Assembly: GCF_003261575.2 (NCBI RefSeq)
Contig: NZ_CP036175.1
Location: 1,612,001-1,676,000, forward strand
Length of the DNA stretch: 64,000 nt
Source: Klebsiella huaxiensis
Lineage (GTDB): Bacteria > Pseudomonadota > Gammaproteobacteria > Enterobacterales > Enterobacteriaceae
Direction: 5' to 3'
Positions 1 to 8,570 of the stretch are shown in pieces (the first letter of the stretch is position 1; each line of letters opens with the position of its first letter). The translations under genes and the position numbers were made by a program. The notes beneath the pieces are model-generated. The model did not search any database and had not been told where the DNA came from. It saw only the letters and a program-made list of their open reading frames with translations.

Positions 1-1793
1 GATTCCCGATACGCCTCGTCCTGGGTATCAAACACATCGGTTGACGGCAGGGAGACGACACGAACGTTTACCCCGTTGGCGAGCAGCTTCTCCGCTGCCA
101 GCACGGTAATCTCCACTTCCGAGCCGGTGGCGATCAGGATCAGATCCGGCTTGCCGCCAGCGTCCTTCAGTATGTATCCGCCGCGCGCAATATTCTGCAC
201 CTGCTCCGGCGTGCGCGCCATTTGCGTCAAATTTTGTCTGGAGAGGATGAGCGCAGTCGGTCCGTTGTGACGCTCTACCGCCAGTTTCCACGCCACTGCG
301 GCTTCCACTTGATCGCACGGTCGCCAGGTGCTGAAATTCGGCGTCAGGCGCAGGCTGGCAAGCTGTTCCACCGCCTGGTGAGTTGGGCCATCCTCACCAA
401 GTCCAATAGAATCGTGGGTATAAACCATGATTTGCCGCGCTTTCATCAACGCCGCCATCCGCGCCGCATTGCGGGCATATTCGACAAACATCAGGAAGGT
501 AGCGGTATAGGGGACAAACCCACCATGATGCGCGATGCCGTTGGCAATGGCGGTCATGCCGAATTCGCGTACCCCGTAGTGAATGTAGTTGCCCGCCAGA
601 TCTTCTTTTAGCGAGGTAGAACCTTTCCAAATGGTCAGGTTACTTGGCGCGAGATCCGCCGAACCACCGAGCAGTTCCGGCAGCAGCGGACCGTAAATAT
701 TTAGGGTGTTTTGTGATGCTTTACGGGTGGCGATTTTCGCCGGATTGGCCTGTAGGTCGGCAATATATTTCTGCGTAGTTTCATTCCAGGAGTCAGGCAG
801 ACCGCCGCTCATGCGACGCGTAAACTCGGCCGCCAGGTCCGGCCAGGATTTTTGGTATGCGGCAAACTTCTCTTGCCAGTTTTTCTGCGCTTTTTCGCCT
901 TTTTCGCGGGCGTCCCAGGCACGGTAAATTTCTTTGGGGATTTCAAAAGCGGGATGGTGCCAGCCCAGTTTCTGCCGCGCCAGCGCCACTTCCTGTTCGC
1001 CTAGCGCCGCGCCGTGGGCCTCTTCTTTGCCGGCTTTATTTGGCGAACCAAAGCCAATCACCGTCCGGCAGATAATCAGCGACGGTTTATCTTTCACGCT
1101 CTGGGCTTCCAGAATAGCTTTCTTCACCGCTTCCGGATCGTGGCCGTCGATTTCATGTACCACATGCCAGTGGTAGGCTTCGAAGCGTTTTGCTGTGTCA
1201 TCGGTAAACCAGCCTTTAACTTCGCCATCAATGGAGATGCCGTTGTGATCGTAGAAGCCGATGAGCTTGCCTAACCCCAGCGTGCCTGCCAGCGAGCACA
1301 CCTCGTGGGAGATCCCCTCCATCAGGCAACCATCTCCCATAAAAACATAAGTGAAGTGATCGACAATCTCGTGTCCTGGCTGATTAAACTGCGCGGCCAG
1401 CGTGCGCTCGGCGATAGCCAGACCGACGGCATTCGCCAGCCCCTGTCCCAGCGGCCCGGTGGTGGTTTCAACACCTGGGGTATAGCCAATTTCCGGATGG
1501 CCTGGGGTTTTTGAGTGCAGTTGACGGAAGTTTTTCAACTCCGCAATGGGTAAGTCATAGCCCGTCAGATGCAACAGGCTGTAAAGCAGCATCGAAGCAT
1601 GGCCGTTAGACAAAATAAAGCGGTCACGGTCGTACCACTGCGGGTTTTCGGGGTTGTGCTTGAGAAAATCATTCCACAGCACCTCGGCGATATCCGCCAT
1701 ACCCATTGGGGCGCCGGGATGGCCGGAATTGGCTTTCTGAACAGCATCCATACTCAGGGCGCGAATCGCGTTGGCAAGTTCTCTTCGGGACAT
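1..1793 (-). CDS. tktB: Transketolase 2 (5' portion, cut by window edge)
   Basis: Thiamine-diphosphate enzyme of the non-oxidative pentose phosphate pathway that moves two-carbon ketol units between sugar phosphates in the cytoplasm. The reverse strand reads from ATG at 1793 as MSRRELANAIRALSMDAVQ and stays open to position 1, giving 597 codons. The C-terminal part (about 70 residues if the usual 660-670 length holds) lies outside. Visible landmarks are the N-terminal GHPGAPMGMADIAEVLW stretch and a ThDP-binding GDGCLMEGISHE segment. Wording and the divergent maeB neighbour favour tktB over its paralogue tktA. talA would be expected next, outside the window. Confidence 0.93.
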   Translation of the reverse strand, partial: MSRRELANAIRALSMDAVQKANSGHPGAPMGMADIAEVLWNDFLKHNPENPQWYDRDRFILSNGHASMLLYSLLHLTGYDLPIAELKNFRQLHSKTPGHPEIGYTPGVETTTGPLGQGLANAVGLAIAERTLAAQFNQPGHEIVDHFTYVFMGDGCLMEGISHEVCSLAGTLGLGKLIGFYDHNGISIDGEVKGWFTDDTAKRFEAYHWHVVHEIDGHDPEAVKKAILEAQSVKDKPSLIICRTVIGFGSPNKAGKEEAHGAALGEQEVALARQKLGWHHPAFEIPKEIYRAWDAREKGEKAQKNWQEKFAAYQKSWPDLAAEFTRRMSGGLPDSWNETTQKYIADLQANPAKIATRKASQNTLNIYGPLLPELLGGSADLAPSNLTIWKGSTSLKEDLAGNYIHYGVREFGMTAIANGIAHHGGFVPYTATFLMFVEYARNAARMAALMKARQIMVYTHDSIGLGEDGPTHQAVEQLASLRLTPNFSTWRPCDQVEAAVAWKLAVERHNGPTALILSRQNLTQMARTPEQVQNIARGGYILKDAGGKPDLILIATGSEVEITVLAAEKLLANGVNVRVVSLPSTDVFDTQDEAYRE

Positions 1794-2081
1794 AATGTGC
1801 TCCTGAAACAATACGTTGCGTGAGTTTTTATTGGCTTAGGATAGAGAGGGTGATGAGTTGCATAACTAAAAAGCATAGCAGATGGGGCTATCATTGCTTC
1901 CTAATCTAAGTTACATAAACATTATAAATCGATAACAAATATAACTTTGTTTTGGCGAGAGTTTGGCGGTGTTCAAAGTTTACGAAGCCGTCAGGCGAGA
2001 TACTAGGTGGCCCTTTAGGGTGAACACCCGATACGCCATTACGCTTCACCCCTACGATCGATATGTGAAAGGAAAGATAAA
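1794..2081. promoter_or_regulatory. Divergent tktB / maeB control region
   Basis: A 288-bp gap between two divergent genes, so it must carry both promoters. The middle (about 1900-1960) is AT-rich. Nearer maeB the sequence GGGTGAACACCC (2018-2029) is a tight palindrome, and a further TTCACCC (2045-2051) can pair with the same left arm. A good ribosome-binding site, AAAGGAAAG, precedes the maeB ATG. I could not assign a specific regulator. Confidence 0.5.
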
Positions 2082-4361
2082 ATGGATGAGCAGTTAAAAC
2101 AAAGCGCCCTCGACTTCCATGAATTCCCTGTTCCCGGAAAAATCCAGGTTTCCCCGACTAAACCGCTCGCGACTCAGCGTGACCTGGCTCTGGCCTACTC
2201 GCCGGGCGTTGCCGCCCCGTGTCTGGAAATCGAAAAAGATCCGCTGGCGGCCTACAAATATACCGCGCGTGGCAACCTTGTTGCGGTGGTCTCTAACGGC
2301 ACGGCGGTTCTGGGACTTGGCCATATCGGCGCGCTGGCCGGTAAGCCGGTGATGGAAGGGAAAGGCGTTCTGTTTAAAAAATTCGCTGGTATCGATGTGT
2401 TTGATATTGAAGTCGATGAACTGGACCCGGACAAATTTATCAACGTCGTCGCGGCGCTGGAGCCGACTTTCGGCGGTATCAACCTGGAGGATATTAAAGC
2501 GCCGGAGTGCTTCTACATTGAGCAGAAGCTGCGCGAGCGCATGAATATTCCGGTCTTCCATGACGATCAGCACGGTACGGCGATTATCAGTACGGCGGCG
2601 ATTCTTAACGGTCTTCGGGTGGTGGAAAAAAACATCTCCGATGTACGGATGGTGGTTTCCGGTGCAGGCGCGGCGGCGATCGCCTGTATGAACCTGTTGG
2701 TAGCGCTGGGGATGCAGAAGCACAACATCGTGGTGTGCGACTCGAAAGGGGTTATCTACAAAGGCCGTGAGCCGAACATGGCGGAAACCAAAGCGGCTTA
2801 CGCGGTGGAAGACAGCGGTAAACGCACGCTGGATGACGTGATTGAGGAGGCGGATATTTTCCTTGGCTGTTCGGGCCCGAAAGTACTGACCCAGGAGATG
2901 GTCAAGAAAATGGCTCGCGCGCCAATGATTCTGGCGCTGGCTAATCCGGAGCCGGAAATTCTGCCACCGCTGGCGAAAGAGGTGCGCTCCGACGCCATTA
3001 TCTGCACCGGTCGCTCCGACTATCCAAACCAGGTTAACAACGTACTCTGCTTCCCGTTCATCTTCCGCGGGGCGTTGGACGTCGGCGCAACGGCGATTAA
3101 CGAAGAGATGAAGCTGGCGGCGGTAAATGCGATTGCTGAGTTGGCTCACGCCGAGCAGAGCGAAGTTGTAGCTTCAGCCTACGGCGATCAGGATTTGAGC
3201 TTCGGTGCGGAATACATCATTCCGAAACCGTTCGACCCGCGCCTGATCGTTAAGATCGCTCCCGCGGTGGCGAAAGCAGCGATGGACTCAGGCGTAGCCA
3301 CGCGTCCGATTGCCGATTTTGATGCCTACGTCGAGAAACTGAGCGAGTTCGTCTACAAAACCAACCTGTTTATGAAGCCGATTTTCTCGCAGGCGCGTAA
3401 AGAGCCGAAGCGCATCGTGCTGGCGGAAGGTGAAGATAACCGCGTGCTGCACGCGACGCAGGAGCTTGTGACGCTGGGGCTGGCAAAGCCAATTCTGATT
3501 GGTCGTCCGAGCGTTATTGAGATGCGCGTTCAGAAGCTGGGCCTGCAGATTAAACCGGGTGTCGATTTTGAAATCGTCAACAACGAGTCCGATCCGCGTT
3601 TTAAAGAGTATTGGCAGGAATACTACGGCCTGATGAAACGCAACGGTATTACGCAAGAACAGGCGCAGCGTGAGATGATCAGCAACACCACCGCCATCGG
3701 CGCAATCATGGTACAGCGTGGAGAAGCGGACGGAATGATTTGTGGCACCATTGGTGATTACCACGAGCATTTCCACGTCATTAAGCCGTTGTTTGGCTAC
3801 CGTGATGGCGTCCATACCGCCGGAGCGATGAACGCGCTGTTGTTGCCGAGCGGCAACACTTTTATCGCCGATACCTATGTTAACCACGACCCGTCACCAG
3901 AGCAGATTGCTGAAATTGCGCTGATGGCGGCAGAGAGCGTACGTCGTTTTGGTATCGAACCGCGGGTGGCGCTGTTGTCGCACTCGAACTTCGGTTCGTC
4001 GGATTGCCCTTCCGCCAGCAAAATGCGCCAGGCGCTGGAACTGGTGAAAGCGCGTGCGCCGGATTTGATGATCGATGGTGAAATGCACGGTGATGCTGCG
4101 CTGGTGGAAAGCATTCGTAACGACCGGATGCCGGACAGTCCGCTGAAAGGCTCGGCGAATATCCTGGTAATGCCGAATATGGAAGCGGCACGTATTAGTT
4201 ACAACCTACTTCGCGTCTCCAGCTCCGAAGGCGTCACCGTAGGTCCGGTGTTAATGGGCGTGGCGAAGCCGGTGCATATTCTGACACCTATTGCCTCAGT
4301 ACGCCGAATTGTGAATATGGTCGCACTGGCGGTTGTCGAAGCGCAAACTCAACCGCTGTAA
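2082..4361 (+). CDS. maeB: NADP-dependent malic enzyme with C-terminal phosphotransacetylase-like domain
   Basis: Converts malate to pyruvate and CO2 with NADP+, feeding pyruvate and NADPH to gluconeogenic and biosynthetic metabolism. At 759 residues it has the length of the hybrid MaeB class. Residues about 1-428 are malic enzyme (PGVAAPC near the N-terminus, FHDDQHGTA for metal/substrate binding, VVSGAGAAAIA for nucleotide binding). Residues about 429-759 resemble phosphate acetyltransferase (ending with VGPVLMGVAKPVHIL), a domain known in this family to be regulatory, responding to acetyl-CoA. Start ATG 2082 follows a clear Shine-Dalgarno. A strong terminator follows the gene. Confidence 0.97.
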   Translation: MDEQLKQSALDFHEFPVPGKIQVSPTKPLATQRDLALAYSPGVAAPCLEIEKDPLAAYKYTARGNLVAVVSNGTAVLGLGHIGALAGKPVMEGKGVLFKKFAGIDVFDIEVDELDPDKFINVVAALEPTFGGINLEDIKAPECFYIEQKLRERMNIPVFHDDQHGTAIISTAAILNGLRVVEKNISDVRMVVSGAGAAAIACMNLLVALGMQKHNIVVCDSKGVIYKGREPNMAETKAAYAVEDSGKRTLDDVIEEADIFLGCSGPKVLTQEMVKKMARAPMILALANPEPEILPPLAKEVRSDAIICTGRSDYPNQVNNVLCFPFIFRGALDVGATAINEEMKLAAVNAIAELAHAEQSEVVASAYGDQDLSFGAEYIIPKPFDPRLIVKIAPAVAKAAMDSGVATRPIADFDAYVEKLSEFVYKTNLFMKPIFSQARKEPKRIVLAEGEDNRVLHATQELVTLGLAKPILIGRPSVIEMRVQKLGLQIKPGVDFEIVNNESDPRFKEYWQEYYGLMKRNGITQEQAQREMISNTTAIGAIMVQRGEADGMICGTIGDYHEHFHVIKPLFGYRDGVHTAGAMNALLLPSGNTFIADTYVNHDPSPEQIAEIALMAAESVRRFGIEPRVALLSHSNFGSSDCPSASKMRQALELVKARAPDLMIDGEMHGDAALVESIRNDRMPDSPLKGSANILVMPNMEAARISYNLLRVSSSEGVTVGPVLMGVAKPVHILTPIASVRRIVNMVALAVVEAQTQPL

Positions 4362-4381
4362 TATTCGTTTAATTAATTCAG

Positions 4382-4409
4382 GCGCGGGAAATCTTCCCGC
4401 GCTTTTTTA
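4382..4409 (+). terminator. Rho-independent terminator after maeB
   Basis: Perfect 9-bp stem GCGCGGGAA / TTCCCGCGC with loop ATC, followed by TTTTTT. It lies 20 bases past the maeB stop and separates maeB from the eut promoter. Confidence 0.9.
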
Positions 4410-4422
4410 TTTTTGTTCATAA

Positions 4423-4436
4423 GTGATCTATCTCAC
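4423..4436 (+). promoter_or_regulatory. Predicted CRP-binding site upstream of eutS
   Basis: GTGA-TCTATC-TCAC is a perfect GTGA-N6-TCAC core, with AT-rich flanks matching the 22-bp CRP consensus. It is about 85 bp before the eutS start, a suitable distance for activation of the eut promoter. Catabolite control of eut with EutR as specific activator is established in Salmonella. That this exact site is used here is inference. Confidence 0.65.
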
Positions 4437-4477
4437 CTTTTAAATCAGCTTGCCGAATTTTGTTATTTACTCCAGCA

Positions 4478-4505
4478 AAAACTTGTCACGATTAGCTCAA
4501 GTTTT
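4478..4505 (+). promoter_or_regulatory. Inverted repeat in the eutS leader
   Basis: AAAACTTG (4478-4485) and CAAGTTTT (4498-4505) form a perfect 8-bp inverted repeat around a 12-nt spacer. It ends 16 nt before the eutS ATG, just upstream of the ribosome-binding region. It could be a leader hairpin or a DNA operator. The sequence does not say which. Confidence 0.45.
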
Positions 4506-4521
4506 AGCGGAGCGGTGAGCC

Positions 4522-4857
4522 ATGGATAAAGAACGCATCATTCAGGAATTTGTACCCGGCAAGCAGGTTACGCTGGCGCATCTGATTGCGCACCCCGGTG
4601 CAGAGCTGGCGAAAAAGATCGGCGTTCCCGAATCCGGCGCTATCGGCATTATGACCCTGACCCCAGGGGAAACCGCGATGATCGCCGGGGATTTAGCGAT
4701 GAAGGCCGCCGATGTGCATATCGGTTTTCTCGACAGATTTAGCGGCGCGCTGGTTATCTATGGTTCGGTCGGCGCGGTAGAAGAGGCGCTACTGCAAACG
4801 GTTAGCGGACTGGGCAGATTATTAAATTATACCCTCTGCGAGTTAACAAAAAGCTAA
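4522..4857 (+). CDS. eutS: Ethanolamine microcompartment shell protein EutS
   Basis: First gene of the eut operon. The product is a small shell protein with a circularly permuted BMC fold. The family forms bent hexamers thought to sit at edges of the polyhedral shell. The 111-residue length and the IIQEFVPGKQVTLAHLIAHP opening are characteristic, with a central GAIGIMTLTPGETAMIAGD segment. ATG 4522 is preceded by GCGGAGCGGTGAGCC. eutP follows after 12 nt, so the two are co-transcribed. The operon promoter must lie just upstream, where a CRP-like site is visible. Confidence 0.96.
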   Translation: MDKERIIQEFVPGKQVTLAHLIAHPGAELAKKIGVPESGAIGIMTLTPGETAMIAGDLAMKAADVHIGFLDRFSGALVIYGSVGAVEEALLQTVSGLGRLLNYTLCELTKS

Positions 4858-4869
4858 TTAGAGGCGGCG

Positions 4870-5349
4870 ATGAAACGTATTGCATTTGTCGGTACGGTGG
4901 GCGCGGGAAAAACAACGCTATTTAACGCGTTGCAGGGGAATTATTCCCTCGCCAGGAAAACGCAGGCCGTGGAATTTAATGAAAGTGGCGATATCGACAC
5001 GCCTGGGGAATATTTCAGTCATCCGCGCTGGTATCACGCGTTAATTACCACGCTACAGGATGTGGATACGCTGATTTATGTCCATGCAGCCAATGACAAA
5101 GAGAGTCGCTTACCTGCCGGGCTGTTGGATATCGGCACCAGTAAACGACAAATCGCCGCAATCAGCAAAACGGATATGCCGGATGCCGACGTTGCCGCAA
5201 CGCGACGGTTACTTCACGCAATGGGGTTTCAGGAGCCGATTTTTGAACTCAATGGTCACGACCCGCAAAGCGTACAGCACCTGGTGGATTATCTGACAGA
5301 GCTCAGCCAAAAGGAGGAAGGGGCAGGTGAAGAAACTCATCACAGCTAA
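4870..5349 (+). CDS. eutP: Ethanolamine utilisation acetate kinase / P-loop protein EutP
   Basis: A 159-residue P-loop protein with a Walker A motif, GTVGAGKT, at residues 8-15 and a small-GTPase-like layout. In Salmonella, EutP and EutQ have been reported to act as acetate kinases, which would recover ATP from the acetyl-phosphate made by EutD. Start ATG 4870 has GAGGCGGCG upstream. The 3' end overlaps the eutQ start by 23 nt, implying tight translational coupling. Confidence 0.93.
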   Translation: MKRIAFVGTVGAGKTTLFNALQGNYSLARKTQAVEFNESGDIDTPGEYFSHPRWYHALITTLQDVDTLIYVHAANDKESRLPAGLLDIGTSKRQIAAISKTDMPDADVAATRRLLHAMGFQEPIFELNGHDPQSVQHLVDYLTELSQKEEGAGEETHHS

Positions 5350-6019
5350 CGATATTCGTGCGGCCCACGCACGCGGTGAACAGAAGATATCGATTGTTCT
5401 GCGCGCCAGCATCATCACCCCGGAGGCCCGCGAAGTTGCGGATCTGCTGGGCGTCGCCATTACCGAATGCGATGAATCCACACCTGCGGTGGCGGCACCG
5501 GTAGCAGAGGAGAAAACGGAAAGTCAGCGCATTCGTGAAACCATCATCGCGCAGCTGCCGGAAGGACAGTTTACCGAAAGTCTGGTCGCGCAGTTGATGG
5601 ACAAGGTGATGAAGGAGAAACAGTCGCTGGCGCAGGGCGATATGCAGCCCAGCTTTAAATCGGTCACTGGCAAAGGTGGCGTAAAAGTCATTGACGGCAG
5701 CAGCGTCAAGTTTGGCCGCTTCGACGGTGCCGAACCGCACTGCGTCGGCTTAACGGACTTAGTCACCGACCAGGACGGCAGCAGTATGGCCGCCGGGTTT
5801 ATGCAGTGGGAAAACGCTTTTTTCCCGTGGACGCTGAATTACGACGAGGTTGATATAGTGCTGGAGGGCGAACTGCACGTGCGCCATGAAGGCGAAACCA
5901 TGATTGCCAAAGCCGGTGACGTGATGTTTATCCCGAAAGGTTCGAGCATCGAGTTCGGCACTCCGTCGAGCGTGCGCTTCCTGTACGTTGCCTGGCCTGC
6001 GAACTGGCAATCGCTATGA
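5327..6019 (+). CDS. eutQ: Ethanolamine utilisation cupin protein / acetate kinase EutQ
   Basis: A 230-residue protein with a C-terminal cupin barrel (about residues 130-230, including VLEGELHVRHEGETM and AGDVMFIPKGSSIEFG). Family studies in Salmonella report acetate kinase activity and a need for EutQ during anaerobic growth. The start is GTG at 5327, inside the end of eutP and preceded by AAGGAGGAAGGGG. The resulting N-terminus MKKLITANDIRAAHARGEQ is the one conserved in the family. The stop overlaps the eutT start as ATGA. Confidence 0.94.
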   Translation: MKKLITANDIRAAHARGEQKISIVLRASIITPEAREVADLLGVAITECDESTPAVAAPVAEEKTESQRIRETIIAQLPEGQFTESLVAQLMDKVMKEKQSLAQGDMQPSFKSVTGKGGVKVIDGSSVKFGRFDGAEPHCVGLTDLVTDQDGSSMAAGFMQWENAFFPWTLNYDEVDIVLEGELHVRHEGETMIAKAGDVMFIPKGSSIEFGTPSSVRFLYVAWPANWQSL

Positions 6020-6819
6020 AAGATTTCATCACCGAAGCCTGGCTCAGAGCAAACCACACGCTCAGCGAAGGAGCAGAGATTCATCTGCCCGCCGATGCTC
6101 GCCTGACGCCATCAGCTCGGGAACTGCTGGAAAGCCGCCGTCTGCGCATTAAGTTTATCGACGAACAGGGAAGCCTGTTTGTTGATGATGATCAGCAGCA
6201 GCCGCAGCCGGTACATGGCTTAACCAGCAGCGAAACGCACCCGCAGGCGTGCTGCGAGCTGTGTCGCCAGCCGGTGGTGAAAAAGCCCGACACGCTGACC
6301 CATCTGACGGCAGACAAGATGGTCGCCAAAAGCGACCCGCGTTTGGGCTTTCGCGCGGTGCTCGATAGCACTATCGCACTGGCGGTGTGGCTGCAAATCG
6401 AACTGGCGGAACCGTGGCAGCCGTGGCTGGCGGATATTCGCTCGCGTCTGGGCAACATTATGCGCGCCGACGCCATGGATGAACCGCTGGCGGCGCAGTC
6501 CATCGTCGGCTTGAACGAAGATGAGCTGCACCGGCTTTCCCATCAGCCGCTGCGCTATCTCGACCACGATCATCTGGTGCCGGAAGCCAGTCATGGCCGC
6601 GATGCTGCGCTGCTGAATCTGTTGCGTACCAAGGTGCGTGAGGCAGAAACGGTTGCCGCCCAGGTCTTTATTAGCCGCAGTTTTGAGGTATTGCGCCCGG
6701 ACATTCTGCAGGCGCTAAACCGCCTCTCCAGTACCGTCTACGTGATGATGATTCTGTGCGTCACGAAGCATTCGCTCACCGTTAGCCAAATACAACAACG
6801 CCTGGGAGGGGAGCAATGA
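6016..6819 (+). CDS. eutT: ATP:cob(I)alamin adenosyltransferase EutT
   Basis: Makes adenosylcobalamin, the cofactor of EutBC, from ATP and cob(I)alamin. The 267-residue protein carries the EutT metal motif H-X11-CC-X2-C, seen here as His67, Cys79, Cys80 and Cys83. In Salmonella these residues bind Fe(II) or Zn(II) and are needed for activity. The start ATG overlaps the eutQ stop (ATGA), and its own stop overlaps the eutD ATG in the same way. This is a tightly coupled cassette. Confidence 0.95.
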   Translation: MKDFITEAWLRANHTLSEGAEIHLPADARLTPSARELLESRRLRIKFIDEQGSLFVDDDQQQPQPVHGLTSSETHPQACCELCRQPVVKKPDTLTHLTADKMVAKSDPRLGFRAVLDSTIALAVWLQIELAEPWQPWLADIRSRLGNIMRADAMDEPLAAQSIVGLNEDELHRLSHQPLRYLDHDHLVPEASHGRDAALLNLLRTKVREAETVAAQVFISRSFEVLRPDILQALNRLSSTVYVMMILCVTKHSLTVSQIQQRLGGEQ

Positions 6820-7832
6820 TTATTGAACGCGCTCGCCAACTTGCATTGCATTCACCCGCTCGGGTGGTCTTTCCGGACGCGCTGGATGTTCGCGTGCTGA
6901 AGGCCGCGCACTACCTGCAACAGCAGGGGCTGGCAAGGCCGATTCTGGTCGCCAGTCCGTTTGCTCTGCGCCAGTTTGCGCTCAGCCACCGCGTGCCGAT
7001 GGACGGTATTCAGGTCATCGACCCGCATAGCAATCTGTCGATGCGCGAAGCGTTTGCCGAGCGCTGGCTGGCCCGTGCCGGAGAGAAAACGCCGCCGGAT
7101 GCGCTGGAAAAACTCAATGACCCGCTGATGTTCGCCGCCGCCATGGTGAGCGCCGGTAAGGCTGATGTGTGTATTGCTGGCAACCTCTCATCTACGGCGA
7201 ACGTGCTGCGTGCCGGATTGCGGATTATTGGCCTGCTGCCGGGTTGCAAAACGCTGTCGTCGATTTTCCTGATGTTGCCGCAGTACATCGGACCGGCATT
7301 AGGCTTCGCCGATTGCAGCGTGGTGCCGCAACCGACGGCGGCGCAACTGGCGGATATCGCTATCGCCAGCGCCGACACCTGGCGAGTCATTACCGGCGAG
7401 GAGCCGCGCGTCGCGATGCTGTCTTTCTCAAGCAACGGCAGCGCCCGCCACCCCAATGTTGCCAACGTACAGCAGGCGACCGAGATCGTCCGCCAGCGTG
7501 CGCCGCAGCTGATGGTGGACGGCGAACTGCAGTTTGATGCCGCTTTCGTGCCGGATGTCGCCGCGCAGAAAGCGCCCGCCAGCCCGCTTGAAGGCAATGC
7601 GAACGTGATGGTCTTCCCATCGCTGGAGGCGGGCAATATTGGCTACAAAATCGCCCAGCGGCTGGGCGGCTATCGCGCCGTTGGACCGCTCATTCAGGGG
7701 CTTGCCGCGCCGCTTCACGATCTCTCCCGAGGTTGTAGCGTGCAGGAAATTATCGAACTGGCGTTAGTGGCAGCCGTGCCGCGCCAGACTGACGCGAATC
7801 GGGTAAACGACTCGCAAACACTCGTTGTATAG
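6816..7832 (+). CDS. eutD: Phosphate acetyltransferase EutD
   Basis: Converts acetyl-CoA made by EutE to acetyl-phosphate, releasing CoA inside the microcompartment. It is a single-domain phosphotransacetylase of 338 residues with the family patterns AGNLSSTANVLRAGLRIIG, MLSFSSNGSARHPNV and VDGELQFDAAFVP. It resembles the C-terminal domain of MaeB earlier in the window, as expected for one superfamily. Translationally coupled to eutT by a 4-nt overlap. A 39-nt gap with AAGAGGAAA precedes eutM. Confidence 0.95.
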   Translation: MIIERARQLALHSPARVVFPDALDVRVLKAAHYLQQQGLARPILVASPFALRQFALSHRVPMDGIQVIDPHSNLSMREAFAERWLARAGEKTPPDALEKLNDPLMFAAAMVSAGKADVCIAGNLSSTANVLRAGLRIIGLLPGCKTLSSIFLMLPQYIGPALGFADCSVVPQPTAAQLADIAIASADTWRVITGEEPRVAMLSFSSNGSARHPNVANVQQATEIVRQRAPQLMVDGELQFDAAFVPDVAAQKAPASPLEGNANVMVFPSLEAGNIGYKIAQRLGGYRAVGPLIQGLAAPLHDLSRGCSVQEIIELALVAAVPRQTDANRVNDSQTLVV

Positions 7833-7871
7833 GTCCCGTTCTGGACCCCCTTTGATTAAGAGGAAAACACA

Positions 7872-8165
7872 ATGGAAGCATTAGGAATGATTGAAACCCG
7901 GGGCCTGGTTGCGCTGATTGAGGCTTCTGACGCAATGGTTAAAGCCGCACGCGTGAAGCTGGTTGGCGTGAAGCAGATCGGTGGCGGCCTGTGTACTGCC
8001 ATGGTGCGTGGCGATGTGGCGGCGTGTAAAGCCGCGACGGATGCCGGTGCCGCAGCGGCGCAGCGCATTGGCGAGCTGGTCTCGGTACACGTTATTCCGC
8101 GTCCGCATGGCGATCTGGAAGAAGTGTTTCCGATCAGCTTTAAAGGCGACAGCAGCAACCTGTAA
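7872..8165 (+). CDS. eutM: Major microcompartment shell protein EutM
   Basis: A 97-residue single-domain BMC protein that forms flat hexagonal tiles, normally the main facet component of the Eut shell. It opens with MEALGMIETRGLVALIEASDAMVKAA and has the conserved GDVAACKAATDAGAAAA segment and the pore-side KQIGGGL. The ribosome-binding site AAGAGGAAA is strong, fitting high expression. A hairpin sits just past the stop. Confidence 0.97.
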   Translation: MEALGMIETRGLVALIEASDAMVKAARVKLVGVKQIGGGLCTAMVRGDVAACKAATDAGAAAAQRIGELVSVHVIPRPHGDLEEVFPISFKGDSSNL

Positions 8166-8174
8166 CCGCTCTCT

Positions 8175-8197
8175 GTGACGTCACCTGCTGGCGTCAC
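8175..8197 (+). other. Hairpin in the eutM-eutN spacer
   Basis: GTGACG (8175-8180) and CGTCAC (8192-8197) form a perfect 6-bp stem just after the eutM stop, followed by GTTCTCCCTTTTG. The T-run is weak, so this looks more like an mRNA-end or processing hairpin than a full terminator. The rest of the 106-nt spacer, up to the GGAGGCGG ribosome-binding site of eutN, shows nothing further. Confidence 0.4.
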
Positions 8198-8271
8198 GTT
8201 CTCCCTTTTGCAAATGGCTCTCTACGGAGGGCAGGGAACTGCTTTACCTGAAATAAGCCACGGAGGCGGAT

Positions 8272-8559
8272 ATGAAACTGGCAATCGTCACAGGACAAAT
8301 TGTTTGTACCGTCCGCCATCAGGGACTGGCGCACGACAAATTGCTGATGGTGGAAATGATTGATGCCCAGGGTAATCCCGACGGGCAGAGCGCCGTCGCT
8401 ATCGACAATATTGGCGCGGGGCCCGGTGAGTGGGTGCTGTTGGTTAGCGGTAGCTCAGCCCGCCAGGCGCATGCGCGTGAATCCTCTCCCGTCGACCTGT
8501 GCGTGATTGGCATCGTCGATGAAGCGGTGGCTGGTGGTCAGGTGATCTTTCACAAATAG
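8272..8559 (+). CDS. eutN: Microcompartment vertex protein EutN
   Basis: A 95-residue member of the EutN/CcmL family, whose members form pentamers that cap the vertices of the polyhedral shell. MKLAIVTGQIVCTVRHQGL and the later VAIDNIGAGPGEWVLLVSGSSAR are typical. The start follows CCACGGAGGCGGAT. It is separated from eutM by an unusually long spacer for this operon (106 nt) and from eutE by 11 nt. Confidence 0.96.
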   Translation: MKLAIVTGQIVCTVRHQGLAHDKLLMVEMIDAQGNPDGQSAVAIDNIGAGPGEWVLLVSGSSARQAHARESSPVDLCVIGIVDEAVAGGQVIFHK

Positions 8560-8570
8560 GGCATAAGAAA

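Noticed and set aside
2094..3149. Long open frame (351 codons) on the minus strand inside maeB
   Set aside because: It lies wholly over the well-conserved maeB coding sequence, has low-complexity R/H/Q-rich translation and no ribosome-binding site. A shadow of GC-rich codon use.
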